Below, one piece after another: positions 56,560 through 64,000 of a DNA stretch of 64,000 bases. The notes beneath the pieces are model-generated. The model was not told the DNA's origin, searched no databases, and worked only from the letters and a program-made list of their open reading frames with translations. Source of the stretch: Pyrenochaeta sp. MPI-SDFR-AT-0127 (lineage: Eukaryota > Ascomycota > Dothideomycetes > Pleosporales > Cucurbitariaceae); NCBI GenBank assembly GCA_020747015.1, contig JAGTJM010000011.1:496001-560000 (forward strand), read 5' to 3'. A program made the translations under genes and the position numbers. Position 1 is the first letter of the stretch, and each line of letters opens with the position of its first letter.

Positions 56560-56620
56560 GGGAACTTCGTCGCACCAAACCGACGCAGATAGTCCAGTCA
56601 TTAACCACTCAAAGCCCACA

Positions 56621-57812
56621 ATGTTGTTCTCGAGCCTCAGCACCGCTCTAGCTCTCGTCAGCAGCGCTGTAGCCATCCCGTCATACGCACTGGAAGCCCG
56701 TCAAGCTAACACTCTCAATGCCGCCATTGTAGCCAAAGGTCGTTCTTACATTGGTACCTCACTCACCATCCGTAATGACAACACGGAACAAAACCTCATC
56801 AGGTCTGCCGAGTTCGGCTCCATCACGCCCGAGAATGCCATGAAATGGGATGCCACCGAGCCCAATCGAGGATCTTTTAGCTGGGGCAATGCGGACCAAA
56901 TTGCCAACTTTGCGACGCAAAATAACAAGCAGATGCGTTGCCACACATTGGTGTGGTATAGTCAGTTGCCCAACTGGGTGAATCAGATTAACAACAATGC
57001 GACGTTGATGAGTGTCATGGAGAACCATATCAAGCAAGTCATGGGAAGGTACAAGGGGAAGTGCACGCACTGGGATGTTGTCAACGAGGGTATGTCGCAC
57101 GCAAGACAAGAAGAAGCAAAACTGGACTGTGCAGCTGACAAATTGTACTGTACAGCGCTCAATGAAGATGGAACAAACAGAGACAACGTTTTCCTCCGCG
57201 TAATCGGCGAACAGTACCTCCCCATCGCATTCCGCATGGCTGCTGCTGCCGACCCAGCCTCTAAGCTCTACTACAACGACTACAACCTCGAATATGGTGA
57301 GGCCAAGCACAGGGGCGCTCTTCGCATCGTCAAGCTCGTGCAGTCATGGGGCGTCAAGATCGACGGTGTCGGCCTACAGGGTCATCTTGTATCCGAGCCA
57401 ACCGGCACGCAGAGCACTGTCACTCCCAGCGTTGGTGTCTTGACCAAGACACTCCAAGATTACGCCGACTTGGGCGTCGATGTTGCATATACAGAGGTCG
57501 ATATTCGGTCGAAAACTCCAAGCACTACGCAGAAGTTGAATGACGCGGCTGCTGCTTGGGCCCGTGTTGCACAGTCTTGTCTCAACGTCCAGCGTTGCGT
57601 TGGTATCACCATCTGGGTATGTATCCGAACAGCAATTAGAAGCAGAAGGTAGTTGACCAAAGCCGTAGGGTATTGCCGATAAGTACTCGTGGGTCCCTCA
57701 AACCTTCAGTGGTGAAGGTTCGGCGTTATTGTGGAACGATAACTTCCAAAAAAAGCCTGCGTACACGGCATTCTTAGATGTTCTGAACGGAAAGAATGTC
57801 ACGCTTGTATGA
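56621..57812 (+). CDS. Secreted GH10 endo-1,4-beta-xylanase
   Basis: Extracellular family-10 endoxylanase cutting beta-1,4-xylan. Exons 56621..57089, 57156..57616, 57669..57812 give 357 aa. A signal peptide covers about residues 1-18 (MLFSSLSTALALVSSAVA), perhaps followed by a short propeptide ending at the Arg of LEAR. The GH10 barrel shows SITPENAMKWD, MRCHTLVWYSQLP, the acid/base E156 in HWDVVNE and the nucleophile E270 in YTEVDIR, then CVGITIWGIADKYSWVP. No cellulose-binding module is present. The first intron (66 nt) lies directly after the acid/base codon, is a multiple of three and has no stop. The second is GTATGT...CGTAG. The C-terminus NGKNVTLV is normal for catalytic-domain-only enzymes. 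Confidence 0.95.
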
Positions 57813-60576
57813 ATGAACATTAAAAGAGAGATGGGGAATCTCGATCTTCCTGTAGATATGTGCTAGACAATTTGTGGATATTCCGATTGCCTAAACACTG
57901 TTGCGCGTCCTTTATTCAGAGTAGTGCTTTAGTGTTGTCGTTGGCTGTCTTCCACTGCAACTTTTATATGCGAGGGAGCACGCCTTGTGGCTTGGTAATT
58001 TGAATAAGATTTGAAACACAACATGAGCAAGCGACAAACTTGTGACTTGAATTGAGTAAGTTCTGGGAAACACAAGACAATAAGCGCACAAGCCCAGACC
58101 CCTTGATCCTCAGGTCTAGCAAGTTGAATCTCTGCGGAGCTGCATAGCCTCGCATCAAGTATCACAACAATACTGGATGGGATGTCTATGACACTTGCGG
58201 AGATCCTCGGCGATTAGCTGTCAGGATGGATGGCTTATTTCACGCCTGCCGGAGTACCTGCACTTCGGGTCCCCGCCAAATTGTTCACTCCTTTGTTCGT
58301 ATCCCAAAGCGACGAAGCTCTGTCCACGTGCAGATATTTCCTCTTCAAGTAGGAATATATCTTTCCATCGATGGCTGTAGAGCTTGAGGGTTGATCCATG
58401 AAGGGCACTTGCCGTTGTTCCTAAACGAGAGCTTCAAGCACAATTGCTTCTTTTGCACCAATAAGATCACGCCACACGAATCTCGTGCATGAAATGTGGA
58501 CTCGCCACAACGGCACATCTCCCGTGTTTGTAGTCGCGCGCATCAGGCACATTTGCAGATGCGAAGGTCTTTGCCAGTTCTGGGAGCGGGGTCCGCATTT
58601 GCAGGCTATCGAACGACTTCGGGCATGGCCAGCCAGGGTAAATGCGTTGGTGGCGCAAGAGGTACGTGGTCGAGAATGGGGACGGTCAATGAACCAAGCT
58701 GAGGCAAAGCAAAGACACAAATAGAAATAGTCGAAATAGATGCGATGTTGGATTCCGGCGCGCTGTAATGCTGGAGAACGAACACTAAGGATCATAGCCT
58801 CAGTGCCACAAGACTGGGGCTATTAGCCACTTTGGAAGCTCCTACATAGGTGCGAAGGTATTTCAAACCCCGTGCTAGGGCGACAAAAACTTGTTGTGGA
58901 GAAACTCTCAGCGTATCACAAGTCGGTCGGTCCGTTTGTTAGTACATTGGATTATGTATCTAACGACGGCCTGCAGATAAAGTCCTGAAAAAGCCGAGAG
59001 CTCTTTGAGTTTGGCGATTCCAGGGAGAAAATGTTGATTGACATCGTAAACGTTTCGTATTCGTGTAGAGTTCTCGCATTCTGCGACTGACATCCTCAGT
59101 GCTTTCGCAATTTGCATGGGCGAAGGAGCGGGGCAAGATTTGGTTGTGGCTTCGTTAACGCAGACCTTCTCATCGTTTCGCGGTTAAAAGGAATGGCAAT
59201 GACTTCGACCGATGCGACAGTGCGAGGCGGCCATCGTTGGCAGCCGAACCAACGGTAGATCTGAACATGAAGAGTCGTGGACTAGTGAAGAAATCTCGAG
59301 GTGGTTGAAGAGGCTGAAAAATGAAGAGTGCAAGAGCCAACGGGGCCTTCGCTAATCTTGTCCTAATCTTATCGCATTCCTGATCTTACACTTCCACCCC
59401 ACCATAGGCGTAGCCACCAGCACATTTGCGTATCACACTCCAGTGTGACAGCCGGCTGCATAAGAGGCCTCGTTGCAGACGGGCGCCTAAACCATAAGCC
59501 AATAGCCTGAGCAGATTTCACGTGATCGAACGCAGCTGCGTAGCACCAGCCCTAAATGTGGTTTGCAGTGGTTCCAGCTATCGACGGCTTTTGGAGGATT
59601 TGCCACTTAGGGAAGTCGCACCAGGCAATTCTCGACAGTGCCGCACTGGCGATGGCTTGAGATGTGCGATTTGCACTCAAAGAAACTACCTTCACCAAAT
59701 TAGTGTCACTTTCGCACTAGACTTCAAGAAACCTTGTCGGCGTTACTGATGTTGCAGATATACTGGCTTGTAACTAGTGCGTCCGTGAGAGTGAATGGAT
59801 CTTGGCATGCACCTACCGTGACGGCATTCTACACCATCCCACCCCGTTCCGCCTCGCTCCGCTTCAAAACACTTCTAAAACTTGGCACGCAACATGTAGC
59901 CATTCTTCCTTTGCATTTGGAGAACAACAGCTTAAGTTGCTTTGAAGAACAGCTTGAACTACGAACAGCAGCTTTCTGAGACACCAAGCACAACTTGTCG
60001 TAATCAGAACTCCACCATCTCAGCCCGTCCCAAATATCTGAGCAATGCGTACATCGCGCTTGACCATCCCCTGCTCAACCCATCATCAATTTTGGGATCA
60101 TCATGGCTTGACATCCCGCCGCGAAGCCATTTCTCCAGGTTCACCACTATGGTCATGTCTTGTCCCGATCGGCACCCATCGGCTTTGATGCCAGCAAGAT
60201 GGACACATATTGGCAGCTTTTACTCCACCCTCCCAGCTCATATTATCGAGACTGCGATGTTTCCTAAAGGGCTAAAGCCTACGGTATCAGTGGTTTAAAT
60301 GTGGCGTGGTAAAAGTGGGCCGCAACCTGCTTTGTCGGGGGTAAATCTCTCCTGAACACTTCGATAACATTGTGGGAAAGGTAGCATAAACGAAAAGAGG
60401 ATGTAAGTGGATCAGAAGAATAGAATCGAAGATGTGGCTGAGAATTTCAATGCTCATTTCCGAAAGATGTACGTAACCCATAGCTTCTCAGATTCCGTTT
60501 AGTCCTTGAAAGGGCTGATTCGTTGGACTCTTCAAGCACAACTGTAGTGCCAGGGCCAATATCATATGCAATTGAA
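57813..60576. other. Convergent 2.8 kb gap between GH10 and NF-X1-type gene
   Basis: No gene is supported. Frames at 58421-58795, 59734-59979 and 59942-60298 are short, overlap each other and lack motifs. Base composition is ordinary, and I saw no mobile element or tRNA signature. Confidence 0.45.
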
Positions 60577-63500
60577 TCAGTCATCTTCTAGGTCTGCCCA
60601 ACGTCCAAGTGTAGGCTTCATGGTTAGAGGTATTTCCTCATTTGAAGGCCCATGAAGCTGCTCGTCCTTGTGTCCAGCCGCGCTACGTGGGCGTGAGGGT
60701 GACGCCTCATCTTCGCTTACCACACCGCTATTGGCACCACTGACTCTCTCTTTCTGCTCTTCCTCCTCTTCAGCTGCTTCCCAGTCTTCGACAACTTCGA
60801 TGGGCTTCTCTTTCTTCTTTCTTGTGCTGCTTAAACTTAGGACCGCAAACCCACCCTTGTTGCCAAATGGCGTGCTTCTTGGTAGTTGACGTAGAGGGAT
60901 GCCCTTTGAAGCGGCAACTTGGCTCCAGCCTGAACCAGGCCCAATATCTGACTCTTTACGGAGCACATTGAGAGATGAATCCAGACGCGCCAGTTGCAGC
61001 TTACCAATCTTCTGCGAAGTGAGAGCTTGGGATAAGGGCTCCTTCACAGACTCAAGTAGTATCTGCATCTCGCGGTCTGGCATGCTGAGGCGTGCTGCCA
61101 AAGGCGGTTTCAAAGCAACAGCTTCGCTAGGAAGAAAATTCACCTCCAATTCGAGACGGAAAGACGTCGATGCTAGCACGCTCTTTACCACTGCATTAAC
61201 TTCCTCAATAGTCAAAGCAAAGCCTGGATTCATTATCAGAAACGCATTGTAAGGATCACCATTTGTATTGCTTGGTTTCGGACGCAGCGTAGCCGCTGAA
61301 GTCGCTGCTGGTGCAGGTGCGATGCGTTGTTGTACTTGTCGTGATCTTGCACACTCCGCTAAAGTCCTCATGGGTGCCATCACAAACCGAGGAGTTTTAA
61401 AGATTGCAACATGTCGATGAGGTTCGGGGTCCATGGATTCCGAGTCGAAGCCAAAATCTTCTGCGAGTGAATGTACAAAGGCTCGTTGGTTGTTGGGCAT
61501 GGGCTTGAATCTTAGACGTCGTTCCTCCGGATCTGCAGCAAAAAGTCTGAGTTGTTTCTCTTGTGGGGCTGCCCAGGTAGAGTTTTGTTGATACATGTTC
61601 AAGGTCGCGTCAGAATATGGAATATGGTCGTTTTGGTGCTCTGGGTCGACGTTCAGAGCCAGCGCCAGTTTGTGGTTACGCTCCAGTCGCGCGCACTCGT
61701 CGTCACACTTGAGTACCTTTTTCAAATTCCCTTCTCCACCTTTGGAAGCATTGCATTTAGCTTCTTGCTTAATCCTCTGGCATTCGCAGGTGACAAAGAT
61801 CTTGTGTTGACAGGGCTTGTCCTCCTTGCATGTGGAAGGGAAGTGGCAAAGAGCCATGCATGAGTGGCCACAAACACTGAGTTCCTTACCGCAGGCTTGC
61901 GTGCAGGGCTCTTCGCACTCTCCAGGACGGTGGCATTGCTTCTGGCACTTATGCGCCCCACATCGGAGAGTCCGTCCGCAAACTTGCCCGCAGCGAACCT
62001 CACTGAGCCAGCAAGGTTGGTTCTTCAGAACGTTCTTGCCACACGAACATGTTTTCGTTGTCAAGTAAGCACACTTTGGGCAATCCTGGTCATCTCCGTG
62101 ACAACTATGGTCCAATTGCGGATGACCACAGTCCTTGGGTCGCTCACATTTGTAGCGGCACAGCGGAGGCTTCGTGCCGCAAGGTAATGGGGGTTGCAGA
62201 ACGGTTCTGCCACAGTGGCAGCTGAGCTCATCGAAAATGGCATCGCGGCATGTTCCACAAGGGCCTTTGTGACAAAGCTCCTGGCAGCGATGCTCTGGAT
62301 TGCCGCATTTCAGTTGACGGCCACAGCTTCTAGTACAAATGTGTTCCTATGAATCGTTAGCAGGGTTCTCACTTATAATGATCCAGCAGTGATAGCAATG
62401 CAGCACTTCGCAGAGCTTTGTGTATGGGTTGACCTTTAAACCCCTTTTCAAAAATATTTACAGGGCTGAAAGATCAAGTAAAGCGTAGGGAATGGACTTA
62501 CGGCTTCGAAATTCTCCACAGGTTGGCGTGGTGCCGAGTCCAGTGGTCTCGCTTTGCGCCGATTTGACTGTCGCTCCGCTGCCTTGCGCTCACCAGCGCA
62601 ACAGCGATCTCCGCATTCATGGCGCCCACAATTCAGTGAGACGCGACAAACACGCATACACTGAGGAGCTTCAACATCGCCTTGATGACAGATGCTAGAA
62701 GACTCTGTACGTCCACATCTACATGAGATTATTATCTTCTGCAAACAGGGTCGACACTCTCCTTGGTGACAAAGCTGTTGACACTGGTGGCCACACGCCA
62801 GAGCTTGCCCACAAGGTTTATTGCAATTTGGTATGAGGTCTTCGCAGGATGTTCGTGCGGTGCTAGACATCTGATCTAGCGGAGTTTTGCCACACGGACA
62901 GCGGGTGACAACGTCGGGAGATCGCGGACAATGAGGAGCTTTGGCAGCTTGTTGATGGCAGAACTTCTCGCAAATGTGCTTGCCGCAATCGAACGATCGC
63001 CCACAAACGTTGAGGCACTCAAATAAACCAGTCCAATGATCGACGATCGCTGTGCCATCGGCTGCGATGTGACATTGACTGCTCTGCTTCTCTTCTGCTT
63101 GATCGCAGCACATAATGTCTTTCCGTGACTGGCCGCAGTAACATCTTGCCGGAACGCGCACCTCGCAAGCTCCACATGGGCCATCATGGCATTGACGCGA
63201 GCAGCGATGCTTCCCACAGGGCATCAAACCCCCGCAAACTTCAGAGCAGCTCCAACCATGCTCGTAGTCGGTGTCTATACAGCGGCGAGTGACTGACCTC
63301 TTGCCGCAGAAGCAGTTTTGAGTGGGTCCCATTAAGCTGCAGGGTGGGCAAGGACCAGCGTGACAGGTGTTCCCACAAGGATGGGGGCATGATTTTGGCA
63401 GAATCCGGGGCCGAGCACAAGTTTGACCACATGAGAACGGTGGAAGCCCTGACAGCGACTTTGGATCTAGCTCCTTTTCACACCAGCAGTGGAAGTTTTT

Positions 63501-64000
63501 CGGTAGAACATCCTTTGGTAGATTGCATCCAGGACAGCGCCACTGTCGTGGAGGCGGCAACTCTCCGTCTTGAGTTTGTTGGCGTGCCGCTGCTGAACCT
63601 TCCTTGGTCGACCATTTCTTGATACAACCCAGGTGGAATACAGTCCAACACGTTCTGCAGGACCAAACTCCCCGTGAATGTCTTTTAACATCTTCTGTGC
63701 ATATAGCGCACTCGTAGTGACCATTGTCAATATCTTCATGTGTTCTAGTAGCGATATCGGGTGCGGATGACTTTGGGGCTTGTGGTTTCTTCTCGCGTGG
63801 AGGTCGTGATTTGCGTGGAGCAAGCGGTTGGCCTGGTTGGAACGAGGGAGCATCGGCCTGTAAGCTTGGTGTTTCCTGGGCTGAATTAGTACGTTGAACC
63901 ACTGGAGAAGTAATACAAAATTTTGCGGCCATGATTGTCATATCCACGAGCCATATCACACACCTGAGAGGCCACTGAGGCAGCATCATCATGGACGGTC
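60577..64000 (-). CDS. FAP1: NF-X1-type zinc-finger RING/R3H protein (FAP1-like), 5' partial
   Basis: Large cysteine-rich nuclear/cytoplasmic regulator of the NFX1/FAP1 family; yeast Fap1 binds FKBP12. Exons 63964..64000 (partial), 62502..63875 and 60577..62346 (minus) give about 1060 visible residues; the start lies beyond the right edge. The RING-like finger is CAICTEDVKRHSRGVWSC, then HLGCIKKW and WRCPGC. Many NF-X1 fingers follow (e.g. CGKHRCSRQCHDGPCGAC, CGHQCQQLCHQGECRPC, CGAHKCQKQCHRPGEC). An R3H domain follows (NNQRAFVHSLAEDFGFDSES, then PHRHVAIFKTP). The C-terminus is acidic and ends LGRWADLEDD. The intron at 62347-62501 is long for this window (155 nt) but has good signals. The upstream intron phase (CAG|GTGTGT, CCCAG) is less certain. 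Confidence 0.9.

Larger units (their letters stand above)
56117..56620. other. Intergenic region P450 3' end / GH10 promoter
   Basis: 504 bp between tandem plus-strand genes. It contains a GC-rich block (about 56195-56300) with several CGG/CCG triplets, then a TATA-like box near the xylanase start. No GGCTAA (XlnR) core was found. Confidence 0.5.

Noticed and set aside
1..64000. CRISPR arrays, IS elements, attachment sites, bacterial-type operons
   Set aside because: The window is eukaryotic with spliced genes; no regularly spaced direct repeats, terminal inverted repeats or transposase were seen.

Overview
The window is 64 kb of gene-dense nuclear DNA from a filamentous ascomycete. The evidence is short introns (mostly 47-90 nt, with GT...AG ends and CTGAC/CTAAC-like branch sites), a velvet regulator, a PHO80/PREG-type cyclin, a GH10 xylanase, a GH3 beta-glucosidase and CT-rich leaders. 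The combination of gene styles suggests a Dothideomycete, probably Pleosporales. That placement is inference, because no rRNA or other marker is present. Every gene model was built by hand-splicing; exon coordinates are given so they can be checked.

Left part (0-9.7 kb): velB (+), a prolyl 4-hydroxylase (-), a PHO80-like cyclin (-), proteasome beta1 PRE3 (-) and a BEM46-type hydrolase (+). From 9.7 to 18.3 kb there is little coding sequence: a 3 kb leader/intergenic stretch, an RRM+YTH m6A-reader-type gene (+), then 3.5 kb with only weak ORFs. From 18.3 to 29 kb: an orphan two-helix membrane protein (+), an intracellular GH3 beta-glucosidase (-), a FAR-17a/AIG1-type membrane hydrolase (+), an orphan C2H2-like protein (-) and Rab geranylgeranyltransferase beta subunit BET2 (-).

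Middle to right (29-52 kb): a RhoGAP with a 48-residue polyQ-type tract (+), glycogen debranching enzyme GDB1 (+), a HIRAN-SNF2-RING translocase of the HLTF/Rad5 class (+), proteasome adaptor ECM29 (-), a UBA-UAS-UIM-UBX Cdc48 cofactor (+) and an orphan UBA-like protein (-). From 52 to 58 kb the content is more accessory: a SnoaL-like protein (-) divergent from a cytochrome P450 (+), then a secreted GH10 xylanase (+). After a 2.8 kb gap, the window ends in the 5'-truncated gene of an NF-X1/FAP1-type RING-R3H protein (-).

Most genes are housekeeping and not functionally clustered. Several act in ubiquitin/proteasome biology (PRE3, ECM29, the UBX protein, the RING translocase, the UBA-like orphan, the NF-X1 protein), but they are spread over 55 kb. 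I saw no transposon, CRISPR array, rRNA or convincing tRNA. The most unusual items are a 15-nt in-frame exon in PRE3 that carries the catalytic threonine, a YTH domain split by a long acidic insert, a 3n stop-free intron directly after the GH10 catalytic glutamate, a 25-nt exon with competing acceptors in the FAR-17a gene, and the SnoaL/P450 divergent pair.
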